A DNA stretch of 29,234 nt, from the NCBI GenBank assembly GCA_031294825.1, contig JAUMPM010000063.1, forward strand, positions 1-29,234. Reading direction: 5' to 3'. The translations under genes were made by a program, and so were the position numbers. Source of the stretch: Collinsella sp. (GTDB lineage: Bacteria > Actinomycetota > Coriobacteriia > Coriobacteriales > Coriobacteriaceae). Numbering within the stretch: position 1 is the first letter of the stretch; every line of letters begins with the position of its first letter. The notes below the pieces were generated by a model. It worked only from the letters and a program-made list of their open reading frames with translations, was not told the DNA's origin and ran no database searches. Of this stretch, positions 15,216-23,199 are shown piece by piece.

Positions 15216-16196
15216 ATGAAGGACATCACCATCAGCCGCAGGAGCCTTCTGGTCTCCGCTGGCCTGCTCGCGCTCGCTCCGCTCGCCGGATGCGGCGGCA
15301 ACTCTGGTTCCGGCTCTGCTGCCGCCGGTTCCGGCTACACCATCGGCGTTCTGCAGCTCACCGAGCACTCCGCACTCGATGCCGCCAACGACGGCTTTGT
15401 CAAGGCCATCAAGGAGAGCGGCCTTAAGGTCAAGATCGACCAGAAGAACGCCCAGAACGACCAGTCCACGTGTAAGTCCATTGCTGACAAGTTTGTGGGC
15501 GACAACGTCAACCTGATTTATGCCATCGCCACGCCCGCCGCGCAGGCTGCCGCCGGCGCCACGGCCGATATCCCCATCGTGGGCTGCGCCATCACCGACT
15601 ACGCCGCCTCCGGCCTGGTCCAGGACAACGACAAGCCCGGCACCAACGTCACGGGCGCTTCCGACCTCACCCCGGTCGCCGAGCAGCTCGAGATGATGCA
15701 GAAGGTCCTGCCCGACGTTAAAAAGGTCGGCCTGCTCTACTGCACCGCCGAGTCCAACTCCGACGTCCAGATCAAGGCCGCCAAGAAGGAGCTCGACAAG
15801 CTGGGCCTCGAGTACACTGACTTCACCGTCTCGAGCTCCAACGAGATTCAGTCCGTCGTCGAGTCTGCCGTGGGCAAGGTCGACGCGCTGTACTCCCCCA
15901 CCGACAACACCATCGCCGCGGGTGCCTCGCAGGTCGGCCAGATCTGCAAGGAAAACAAGCTTCCCTTCGTGACTGGCGAGGAGGGTATGTGCATGGCCGG
16001 CGGCCTGTTCACCCTCTCCATCAACTATGAGGACCTGGGCTACGCCGCGGGCGAGATGGCCGTTAAGATCCTGAAGGGCGAGGCCAAGCCCGAGGATATG
16101 CCGATCAAGCACCTCTCGAGCAAGGACCTGGTCGTCGTCAAGAACGACGAAATGGCCGAGGCCCTGGGCATCGACCTTTCCGCCCTGGACGCGTAA
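15216..16196 (+). CDS. ABC substrate-binding lipoprotein (TrpX-like, PF04392 type)
   Basis: Extracellular ligand-binding protein of 326 residues anchored by a lipid. The N-terminus ISRRSLLVSAGLLALAPLAGC gives a lipobox LAGC with the acylated Cys at 26; the SRR pair is twin-arginine-like, so Tat export is possible. A Ser/Gly linker is followed by YTIGVLQLTEHSALDAANDGF and repeated Rossmann-type lobes (VNLIYAIATPAAQAA, IPIVGCAITD, KKVGLLYCTAESNSDVQIKA), the pattern of the ABC_sub_bind family. That family includes the tryptophan-binding TrpX of streptococci, but many members have unknown ligands. GGGGG about 7 bases ahead supports the start. First gene of the importer operon. Confidence 0.9.
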   Translation: MKDITISRRSLLVSAGLLALAPLAGCGGNSGSGSAAAGSGYTIGVLQLTEHSALDAANDGFVKAIKESGLKVKIDQKNAQNDQSTCKSIADKFVGDNVNLIYAIATPAAQAAAGATADIPIVGCAITDYAASGLVQDNDKPGTNVTGASDLTPVAEQLEMMQKVLPDVKKVGLLYCTAESNSDVQIKAAKKELDKLGLEYTDFTVSSSNEIQSVVESAVGKVDALYSPTDNTIAAGASQVGQICKENKLPFVTGEEGMCMAGGLFTLSINYEDLGYAAGEMAVKILKGEAKPEDMPIKHLSSKDLVVVKNDEMAEALGIDLSALDA

Positions 16197-16266
16197 TGCC
16201 ATACGCGGCATGCGTCTAGAGCCCGTGCTCGCGCTTTAGCCGCGTTATTCAATATCTGAGCCACAG

Positions 16267-16301
16267 GGGCGGGCGCTGTAGACCGGCGTCCGCCCTGCTT
16301 G
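16267..16301 (+). terminator. Intra-operon hairpin (attenuator-like)
   Basis: GGGCGGGCGCT (16267-16277) pairs with GGCGTCCGCCC (16285-16295) with near-perfect GC pairing, followed by TGCTTGTTT. It sits in the 203-base gap between the lipoprotein and permease genes. Partial termination here would give more binding protein than membrane components, a common arrangement in ABC importers. The rest of the gap shows no gene. Confidence 0.6.
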
Positions 16302-16399
16302 TTTCAGGTAAAACAAAACGTCTGTCCGTAACTCTTCTATGCATTGTTACCGCTATTATGGTGAATCACGTGTCCACCCTATCCTAGGAGGTATGAAGC

Positions 16400-17323
16400 A
16401 TGCTCATTGCATTGCAGGGCGCCGTTTCGCAGGGCGTCCTCTGGGGCATTATGGTGCTTGGCGTGTTTATCACGTTCCGCCTGCTCGACATTCCCGATAT
16501 GACCTGCGACGGCAGCTTTGCCCTCGGCGGCTGCGTCTGCGCTGTGCTCATCGTCAATAACAACGTCGACCCGCTGTTCGCCGTGCTGGCCGGTATGTGC
16601 GCCGGCGCCATCGCGGGCGCCGTCACGGGCATTTTGACCACCGTCTTTGAGATTCCTGCGATCCTCGCCGGAATCCTCACCCAGATCAGCCTGTGGTCCA
16701 TCAACCTGCGCATCATGGGCAAGTCCAATACGCCCATTCTTGCCAAAGGCACCGTGTTCTCGGCCGTCAGCAATATGACCGGTCTGCCGCAGTCCACCGT
16801 TGCCATCATCTTGGGCATCCTGCTCGCCGTGGCTATCGTTGCCATCCTGTATTGGTTCTTTGGCACCGAGATCGGCTCGGCGCTGCGAGCCACCGGCAAC
16901 AACGAGTACATGATCCGCGCTCTGGGCGTCAACACCAACTCCACCAAGATGATCGCCCTCGTGCTCTCCAACGCCCTCATCGGCCTTTCGGGCGCGCTCA
17001 TCTGCCAGAGCCAAAAGTATGCCGACATTGGTATGGGCACCGGTGCCATCGTTATCGGTCTTGCCGCCATTGTTATCGGCGAGGTGCTCGGCCGTCTGCT
17101 TCCCGGCGGCCTCACGCAGTTTAGCGTCCGTCTTGCCTCCGCCGTCTTTGGCTCCGTGGTGTACTTCCTTATCCGCGCCATCGTGCTGCAGTTGGGCATG
17201 GACGCCAACGACATGAAGCTGCTCTCCGCCGTGATTGTCGCTGTGGCCCTGTGCGTGCCCGTGGTTTGGGAGCGCTATAAGCTCCGCAGCTCCTACACGA
17301 AGGGGGATGAGGCAGATGCTTAA
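16400..17323 (+). CDS. ABC importer permease (TrpY-like)
   Basis: Integral membrane subunit of 307 residues with about eight to nine hydrophobic helices. The opening GVLWGIMVLGVFITFRLLDIPDMTCDGSFALGG is characteristic of the COG4120 permeases paired with PF04392 binding proteins, and RATGNNEYMIRALGVNTNSTK is the cytoplasmic coupling loop that contacts the ATPase, as in the branched-chain/ribose permease superfamily. AGGAGG lies 8 bases before the ATG at 16400. Its last codons overlap the start of the ATPase gene by 8 bases. Confidence 0.9.
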   Translation: MLIALQGAVSQGVLWGIMVLGVFITFRLLDIPDMTCDGSFALGGCVCAVLIVNNNVDPLFAVLAGMCAGAIAGAVTGILTTVFEIPAILAGILTQISLWSINLRIMGKSNTPILAKGTVFSAVSNMTGLPQSTVAIILGILLAVAIVAILYWFFGTEIGSALRATGNNEYMIRALGVNTNSTKMIALVLSNALIGLSGALICQSQKYADIGMGTGAIVIGLAAIVIGEVLGRLLPGGLTQFSVRLASAVFGSVVYFLIRAIVLQLGMDANDMKLLSAVIVAVALCVPVVWERYKLRSSYTKGDEADA

Positions 17324-18110
17324 GCTCTCGCACGTCAAGAAGACCTTTAACAAGGGCACCGTCACCGAGAAGCGCGCGCTCACCGGCGTCGACCTCACCC
17401 TAAATGACGGCGACTTTGTAACCGTGATCGGCGGCAACGGCGCCCACAAGTCCACGCTGCTCAACATGATCGCCGGCGTGTACCCGCTCGATTCGGGCGT
17501 TATTGAGCTCGACGGCACCGACATCTCGCGCCTGAGCGAGTCGCAGCGCGCCAAGTACCTAGGCCGCGTGTTTCAGGACCCCATGCGCGGTACCGCTGCC
17601 GACATGCAGATCGCCGAGAACCTGGCCCTCGCCAAGCGTCGCGGCCAGCGTCGCGGCCTTTCGTGGGGCGTCACCAAGGCCGAGAAAGATGAGTACGTCG
17701 AGCTGCTCAAGCGCCTGGACCTTGGTCTGGACACGCGTCTCAACGCCAAGGTCGGCCTGCTCTCGGGTGGCCAGCGCCAGGCACTCACCCTGCTGATGGC
17801 CACGCTCACCAGGCCGCGCCTGCTGCTGCTCGACGAGCACACCGCGGCCCTCGACCCCAAGACGGCCTCTAAGGTGCTTAACCTGACCGAGGAGATCGTC
17901 GACGAGAACCACCTGACCACGCTCATGGTCACGCACAACATGAACGACGCCATCCGTCTGGGCAACCGTCTGATCATGATGCACGAAGGCCACGTGATCT
18001 ACGACGTGGCGGGCAATGAGAAGAAGTCGCTCACCGTAGCCGACCTGCTGCAGAAGTTCGAGGAGGTCTCGGGCGGCGAGCTCGCCAACGACCGCATGCT
18101 GCTGAGCTAA
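17316..18110 (+). CDS. ABC importer ATPase (TrpZ-like) with altered Walker A
   Basis: Cytoplasmic ATP-binding subunit of 264 residues powering the adjacent permease. The signature LSGGQRQ, Walker B LLLLDEHTAALDP, Q-loop VFQDP and switch MVTHNM are normal for COG1101-type ATPases. The Walker A reads GGNGAHKST: the last glycine of GxxGxGK[ST] is His44, which is unusual and could weaken phosphate binding, or may be a sequence error. The start at 17316 overlaps the end of the permease gene and has GGGGATGAGG upstream. A longer open frame runs back into the permease gene and is not used. Two terminators follow. Confidence 0.9.
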   Translation: MLKLSHVKKTFNKGTVTEKRALTGVDLTLNDGDFVTVIGGNGAHKSTLLNMIAGVYPLDSGVIELDGTDISRLSESQRAKYLGRVFQDPMRGTAADMQIAENLALAKRRGQRRGLSWGVTKAEKDEYVELLKRLDLGLDTRLNAKVGLLSGGQRQALTLLMATLTRPRLLLLDEHTAALDPKTASKVLNLTEEIVDENHLTTLMVTHNMNDAIRLGNRLIMMHEGHVIYDVAGNEKKSLTVADLLQKFEEVSGGELANDRMLLS

Positions 18111-18149
18111 AACCTGCCAAAAAGGGACAGGTTTATTTTGGTAGGTTTT
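18109..18149 (+). terminator. ABC operon terminator 1, GGGACAG type
   Basis: A 14-bp stem (18109-18122 with 18136-18149, one G-U pair) begins at the stop codon and ends in TTTT. The loop contains AAGGGACAGG, a sequence shared with other hairpins in the window. Confidence 0.8.
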
Positions 18150-18164
18150 ATCTGCGCAAACGTC

Positions 18165-18204
18165 AAAACCGCCGCAAAGGGACAGACGCCCTTGCGGCGG
18201 TTTT
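18165..18204 (+). terminator. ABC operon terminator 2, GGGACAG type
   Basis: AAAACCGCCGCAA (18165-18177) pairs perfectly with 18192-18204, and the AGGG/CCCT flanks can extend it. The loop carries AGGGACAGACG. It stands in tandem with terminator 1 and ends in TTTT. Confidence 0.85.
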
Positions 18205-18268
18205 CGCATATTATGTCGATAATCCGATATTCAACCAGACATTCTGGCTAAGGACTAAGGAAACTGCC

Positions 18269-20293
18269 ATGAAAAGACTCCCCCGCCTTGCGTTAGCCGC
18301 CGCGTTGTTTGCCGGCGCGCTCGCAGGCATCCCAAGCCTCGCTTTCGCGGGGAACCTGCCCGCCGCTATTGACGGCTCTGTGACCGTCATGCACACCAAC
18401 GACATCCACGGCAGCTACAAGTACAGCTACAACGAAAGCAAGGGCACTGGCACTGTGGGCTTTGACGGACTGGCGGTTCTCTATAGCGCCCAGGGCAACG
18501 CCCCCGATCTTTTGCTCGATGCGGGCGACACCTTCCACGGACAGTCCTTCGCCACCATGAGCGAGGGCAAGAGCATCGCCGAGCTCATGGACACCTTCTA
18601 CGCCGACGGCTACGACGCGACCACGCCAGGCAACCACGACTGGAGCTACGGCGCGGACAAACTCCGCACCATGACCGGCTACAGCACCACCAGCACGCCC
18701 TTCGCCATGCTCTGCGCGAACGCGAAGTCTACGAGCGGCGTATGGAGCTCGAGCATCACGAAGACGCTCGATCGCACCTGGGAGGATAGCGAGGATTACT
18801 CCACATTCGACTACAAAATCAAGGTCGGCGTCGTGGGCGCCATGGATGAGTCGCTGGGATCCTCGCTGCGCGCGGACCTGGTCGCGGGCACGTCGTTCTC
18901 GAGTGCCGCGAACGCCATCAATGCCGAGGCAGAGCAGCTGCGCAAGGAGGGCTGCGATGTTGTTGTGTGTATCGCGCACACGCTCGACGCCAAGACCTTT
19001 GCCACGCGACTCCGTGGCGTCGATGCCCTTATCGCAGGCCACGAGCACATCAACCTTAACGAGAAGGTGACGGGAGCCGACGGCAAGACGATCCACGTTG
19101 TCGAGGCAGGCAGCGCCTTTGCCGAGGTGGGGCTGCTTTCCATTCCGTACAAGTACGACACCAATGGCACCGAGTCGACCGACGATGATACGGTCACGGT
19201 CCCTGCAGACGGCAGCGACGAGAAGCTCTACACCGCCAAGAACGTCAACGACCTTTTGGCGGACCCCGACAAGGGCTCCGACTACCAGAGCCGCCTTGAA
19301 GCCGTCCGCAACAAAATCAAGCCGCTCGACGAGGACTTTGAAAACGAATCGAACAAGGTGCTCGGCACATCCACCACCAACTATTTCTACGGCGAGGACG
19401 CCGCAGGCACGCATGGCTGGGAAATGGTGCGCACCACCGATTTCCGCCCCAGCAAGGAGGGCGACACCACCAAGGCCCAGACCATCGGCCACGTGATTTG
19501 CGGCTCCTATCTTGCCCTGACGGGCGCGGACCTCGCTATCGAAAACGCCGGCGGCATCCGCGGCGGCATCGCGGCGGGCAACGTGACCGCCGGCAACGTC
19601 ATCGCCATCTCGCCCTACGGCAACACCGTTGAGACCTGGACCATGACCGGCGCGGACTTCCTCGCAGCGCTCGAGCACTCGCTACAAATCAGCGACGATT
19701 GCAGCGACAGCTACGAGCTTCAGCAGGCTTATGTGGCGGCCGGTCACACCGAGCAGGAGGCGCAAGACAAGTACAAGTGGCGCGATGACTCTGGCAGCGT
19801 TCTCTCCTTTGGCGGCATCAACGTGACGATTGATTGGACGCAGCCCGAAGGCAAGCGCATTGTGAGTGCCACACTCACCAAAGACGGCAGCACGCTCGAC
19901 CCCGCCAAGACCTATACCGTCGCCACCAACAACTACATCATTACCAACACGACCGACTTTCCCACCTTTGCACACGCCACCAAGTACACCGAGTGGGGCA
20001 CGTGCGAGGCGGCGCTGAGGGCGCTGATTGGGCAGAACGGCTGGGAGAGCAAGATGGCCGGGCTCGCCGGCACCATCAGCTTCGGCTCCGTAGCCGTGGA
20101 CCCCACGCCCACACCGGCCCTGACGCCTAAGCCCTCGCCTAAGACGGACACGACGACCACGAAGGTCAGCACCAAGAAGACGAGCGGTAAGCTCGCCGCA
20201 ACGGGAGACCGCACGCTGGCAGTAGTTGGCGCGTGCCTTATCGGCGGCATCATCGTCATCATCCTCGGCATTATCTGGAAGCGTCGACGCTAA
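18269..20293 (+). CDS. Surface-anchored 5'-nucleotidase/metallophosphatase
   Basis: Exported UshA/YfkN-type enzyme of 674 residues that likely releases nucleosides and phosphate from extracellular nucleotides. The signal peptide is MKRLPRLALAAALFAGALAG...AFA, with cleavage near 27. The N-terminal calcineurin-like domain has NDIHG (44-48), GDTFHG (86-91), GNHD (121-124) and GHEH. The C-terminal 5'-nucleotidase domain shows NAGGIRGGI and ISPYGNTVETWTMTG. A Thr/Pro/Lys linker, then LAATG (642-646), a hydrophobic helix and KRRR form a cell-wall sorting signal of the LAxTG type handled by class E sortases in Actinobacteria. AAGGA about 8 bases upstream supports the ATG. No sortase gene is in the window. 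Confidence 0.93.
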   Translation: MKRLPRLALAAALFAGALAGIPSLAFAGNLPAAIDGSVTVMHTNDIHGSYKYSYNESKGTGTVGFDGLAVLYSAQGNAPDLLLDAGDTFHGQSFATMSEGKSIAELMDTFYADGYDATTPGNHDWSYGADKLRTMTGYSTTSTPFAMLCANAKSTSGVWSSSITKTLDRTWEDSEDYSTFDYKIKVGVVGAMDESLGSSLRADLVAGTSFSSAANAINAEAEQLRKEGCDVVVCIAHTLDAKTFATRLRGVDALIAGHEHINLNEKVTGADGKTIHVVEAGSAFAEVGLLSIPYKYDTNGTESTDDDTVTVPADGSDEKLYTAKNVNDLLADPDKGSDYQSRLEAVRNKIKPLDEDFENESNKVLGTSTTNYFYGEDAAGTHGWEMVRTTDFRPSKEGDTTKAQTIGHVICGSYLALTGADLAIENAGGIRGGIAAGNVTAGNVIAISPYGNTVETWTMTGADFLAALEHSLQISDDCSDSYELQQAYVAAGHTEQEAQDKYKWRDDSGSVLSFGGINVTIDWTQPEGKRIVSATLTKDGSTLDPAKTYTVATNNYIITNTTDFPTFAHATKYTEWGTCEAALRALIGQNGWESKMAGLAGTISFGSVAVDPTPTPALTPKPSPKTDTTTTKVSTKKTSGKLAATGDRTLAVVGACLIGGIIVIILGIIWKRRR

Positions 20294-20345
20294 GCTACAC
20301 CGCCGGGCCTTGCAGCCCCGCCGCGTAAACCTTATATCGAGCACA

Positions 20346-20380
20346 GAAGCCCGTCTGAATTTGATCGGACGGGCTTCTTG
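20346..20380 (+). terminator. 5'-nucleotidase terminator
   Basis: GAAGCCCGTC (20346-20355) pairs perfectly with GACGGGCTTC (20368-20377), 12-nt loop, followed by TTGG. It lies 53 bases after the stop. Confidence 0.75.
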
Positions 20381-20422
20381 GTGGGTATCATGGTTGGACG
20401 ATCATTAGGAGGTTTTCCCTAC

Positions 20423-21190
20423 ATGGAATTGTTTGAGCCGATTCTTCATTTCTTTGAGCAACGGTGGGTCCACAACATCATCTGGGCCGTCATCTTGGCG
20501 ATAGGCACCGCCGTCGCCGCCGAGGTCGTATCCAAGACCCTGAACCATCTGCTTAACCGTGACGATAACCCGCTTCCGGCATCAAGTATCTTCATCAACA
20601 TCGCGCGCGCCGTCATCTGGATGATTGGCGGCAGCTTTATCCTCGACAACTGCTTTGGCATTAACGCAAACGCGCTCGTCGCCGCTCTTGGCGTCGGCGG
20701 CATCGCCATCTCGCTCGGCTTTCAGGACACGCTGTCAAACCTTATCGGCGGCATGCAAGTGACCTTTATGGGCATCATCAAACCCGGCGACAATATCGAG
20801 GTCGGCGGCGTATCCGGCGTGGTCCAAGACATCACTTGGCGTCATACAACGATTGAGGATGCCTGTGGACAGACCATCATTGTGCCCAACTCCAACATCT
20901 CCAAGAACACGCTCGTGCATTTGATGCCCTTTGGACGCGTGGCCGTGCCCGTTGCCGTAAAGGACACGTCTAAGTGGGCTTCCCTTGACGTGCTGGCAGA
21001 CGAGCTCACGAGCGCAACCAAAACGGCCGTCTCGCCCATCTCGGGCTTTGACAAAGAGCCCTACGTGCTCTTTAGCGAAATCGGCGACTTTGGCATCAAA
21101 GGAAAGATCATCTTTATCGTCAGCGACGACAGCACCACTTTCACCGCTGCCGACGCCTGCATCCGCGCCATCGCCCCCATCATCGCCTAA
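20423..21190 (+). CDS. Small-conductance mechanosensitive channel (MscS family)
   Basis: Inner-membrane tension-gated channel of 255 residues that vents solutes on osmotic downshock. Helices lie at about 18-36 and 56-74, and the pore helix TM3 ANALVAALGVGGIAISLGFQDTLSNLIGGM shows the Ala/Gly packing typical of MscS. It is followed by the beta domain IKPGDNIEVGGVSGVVQDITWRHTTI and IVPNSNI. The length is close to that of minimal MscS proteins. AGGAGG lies 10 bases before the ATG at 20423; an earlier frame start in the terminator region is not credible. Single-gene unit with its own terminator. Confidence 0.95.
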   Translation: MELFEPILHFFEQRWVHNIIWAVILAIGTAVAAEVVSKTLNHLLNRDDNPLPASSIFINIARAVIWMIGGSFILDNCFGINANALVAALGVGGIAISLGFQDTLSNLIGGMQVTFMGIIKPGDNIEVGGVSGVVQDITWRHTTIEDACGQTIIVPNSNISKNTLVHLMPFGRVAVPVAVKDTSKWASLDVLADELTSATKTAVSPISGFDKEPYVLFSEIGDFGIKGKIIFIVSDDSTTFTAADACIRAIAPIIA

Positions 21191-21228
21191 ACCACCGCAA
21201 AGGGGTCAGGCATCTTTGTAGTGGTTTT
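21189..21228 (+). terminator. mscS terminator
   Basis: AAACCACCGCAAAG (21189-21202) pairs with CTTTGTAGTGGTTT (21214-21227) through two G-U pairs, ending in TTTT. The loop GGGTCAGGCAT resembles the GGGACAG loops elsewhere in the window. Confidence 0.75.
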
Positions 21229-21255
21229 CATTCGTGGTACCATGGTTCATATAGT
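21227..21255 (+). promoter_or_regulatory. Promoter of the ParB-like/BMP operon
   Basis: TTCATT (21227-21232) and TATAGT (21250-21255) are separated by 17 bases. The -35 begins in the T-tract of the preceding terminator. Confidence 0.5.
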
Positions 21256-21269
21256 TGTTTAAACGACTA
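21252..21269. promoter_or_regulatory. 18-bp palindromic operator candidate
   Basis: TAGTTGTTTAAACGACTA is palindromic except for one pair (positions 5 and 14) and contains GTTTAAAC at its centre. It overlaps the -10 box and precedes the GGGAG ribosome binding site, an ideal position for a repressor of the two-gene operon. Confidence 0.55.
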
Positions 21270-21282
21270 AGGGAGCAACATT

Positions 21283-23199
21283 ATGGAAGAGGCCTATCGT
21301 CAAGCACGCAAGCGCGGCGAGCAAGGACGTCGACGCGCCATTAGCCAAAGCGAGCATCCATACCTTACGGACCTCGATAGCTTGGTTGCTCAGCTCCCCT
21401 TAGGTCAGCGAGAGAATGTCGGCCTGCGGGATATTCCGCTCGAAATGGTCGTCGGCACGGTCACCAAGGGCCGTCAGTCCGCCTTTTCGTGTAACTTTAT
21501 GCCCCTGCTTCCGTTTAGCACCGAGTTCGCCCGCAAGTGGTCCAACCTCTACGACATCCAGGTGACCGAGGGCTATCGCGACCCCGTCATCGTCACCGAG
21601 TTCATGCATCGGTTCTATGTCCAAGAAGGCAACAAACGCGTCAGTGTCCTCAAATTCCTAGACGCCCCGACGGTTTCGGCCAAGGTCACCCGTCTCTACC
21701 CCGGCACATGGGATTCCGTCGAAAGCCGCCTGTACGGCGAGTTCTGCGCGTTTTGGCGCGTCTGCCCCCTATACGAGATCGAGTTCTCGCGTGAGGGAAG
21801 CTACGAAACGCTCGCGAAGATGCTCGGTCAGAACCTTATCGAAAAATGGCCACAGAAAAAGGTCGACTACCTGCGCCACACTTTCCTGCTCTTTAAGCGT
21901 GCCTACCTTCGCGCAGGCGGCGATCACCTGGACATTACGCCCGCCGACGCCATGCTCGTCTACCTCAATGTGTACAACCAGGACCGCCTGCTGGATACGC
22001 CAACGGATATCGTCGTAAACCGCCTGTGCAAGATCTGGCGCGAGCTGGTCATTGCCGGCAAAAATGACGAGGACAAGGTCGATCTTGTCGAAGCACCGAG
22101 CGTCGACGAGGAGGAGACGCCCGCCAAGTCCACCTCTGGCGTGCTCAACTTCTTTATGGGCAAGACCGTCTACTCGACGGCCAACCCCCTGCGCATCGCC
22201 TTTATCCATGAGTTCCCCTGTGCGACGTCGAGCTGGGACAGCCTGCACGACCAAGGGCGTCAGTATCTCGATGAGCACTTTGGCGGTATCGTGCGCACCG
22301 AGGCGTTCGAGGACTGTCACGATCCGGATGTGTTCTACGCCGCCGTGGAAACGGCTGTCAAACATGGAGCAAACGTCATCTTCTCGACCTCGCACCGCCT
22401 GATGGAATATACGCTCAGAGCTGCCGTTGAGTATCCCCGGGTTCGGTTCCTCAACTGCTCTATCGGCCTTCCCCATCAAAGCGTCCGTTCGTACTTTGGC
22501 AAGATGTACGAGGCCAAGTTTCTGCTGGGCGCCCTTGCGGCCAGCATGGCGGACAACCACCGCATCGGTTACCACGCGTCGGTCTTCGCCTCGGGCGCAC
22601 TCAGCGAGATCAACGCCTTTGCGATTGGCGCCTCGCTGCTCGACCCGCGCGCGCAGGTCATCCTCACCTGGGGCGATGTTCCCGCCGGTGGTCTTGCCGA
22701 AGCCATGTGCCGCGAAGGCGTAAGCGTCATGACCGGCGCTGACATGTCAAAGTCGCTCGAAGACCCAACGGCCTACGGGCTTCACCGCTTGGTCGACGGC
22801 AAAGTCACCGGCATCGCCATGCCCGTATGGAACTGGGGCCGTTACTACGAGCTCATCGTTCGCAGCCTTCTTCACGGCACGTGGGACGAGACCAGCGACG
22901 ACAACCAAGTGCGCGCTGTCAACTACTGGTATGGCATGAGCTCCGGCGTTATCGACATCCGTTACGCTCCGGGCCTACCCTACCAAACGCGCAAACTCGT
23001 GCAGTTGCTCCGCAACGGCATTGTTGTGGGATCCATCAACCCCTTTGGCGGCGAGCTCCACAGCCAGAACGGCGTGGTACAGATCGAAGGCTTCCCTCCG
23101 CTGCCGAGCACGCAGATTGTCGAGATGAATTGGCTGGCGGACAACGTGGTAGGCACCATTCCGCAGCTCGACGATGAGCCGAAAGTCCCTGCCCTATGA
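21283..23199 (+). CDS. Cytosolic ParB-like/BMP fusion protein
   Basis: A 638-residue protein with two recognisable parts. Residues 50-140 have a ParB/Srx-like pattern, with IPLEMVVGT, a YRDPVIVTEF strand and EGNKRVSVLKFL (115-126), the conserved block of these nuclease-like folds. Residues 300-600 form a periplasmic-binding fold of the basic membrane protein (BMP/PnrA) type: NPLRIAFIHEFP, HGANVIFSTSHRLMEYTLRAA, YEAKFLLGALAASMADNHRIGY, GGLAEAMCREGVSVMTGADMS. BMP proteins normally bind nucleosides outside the cell, but there is no signal peptide or lipobox here. GGGAG 8 bases before the ATG supports the start. The stop overlaps the start of the phosphoesterase gene. I infer an intracellular sensor role; nothing proves it. 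Confidence 0.82.
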   Translation: MEEAYRQARKRGEQGRRRAISQSEHPYLTDLDSLVAQLPLGQRENVGLRDIPLEMVVGTVTKGRQSAFSCNFMPLLPFSTEFARKWSNLYDIQVTEGYRDPVIVTEFMHRFYVQEGNKRVSVLKFLDAPTVSAKVTRLYPGTWDSVESRLYGEFCAFWRVCPLYEIEFSREGSYETLAKMLGQNLIEKWPQKKVDYLRHTFLLFKRAYLRAGGDHLDITPADAMLVYLNVYNQDRLLDTPTDIVVNRLCKIWRELVIAGKNDEDKVDLVEAPSVDEEETPAKSTSGVLNFFMGKTVYSTANPLRIAFIHEFPCATSSWDSLHDQGRQYLDEHFGGIVRTEAFEDCHDPDVFYAAVETAVKHGANVIFSTSHRLMEYTLRAAVEYPRVRFLNCSIGLPHQSVRSYFGKMYEAKFLLGALAASMADNHRIGYHASVFASGALSEINAFAIGASLLDPRAQVILTWGDVPAGGLAEAMCREGVSVMTGADMSKSLEDPTAYGLHRLVDGKVTGIAMPVWNWGRYYELIVRSLLHGTWDETSDDNQVRAVNYWYGMSSGVIDIRYAPGLPYQTRKLVQLLRNGIVVGSINPFGGELHSQNGVVQIEGFPPLPSTQIVEMNWLADNVVGTIPQLDDEPKVPAL

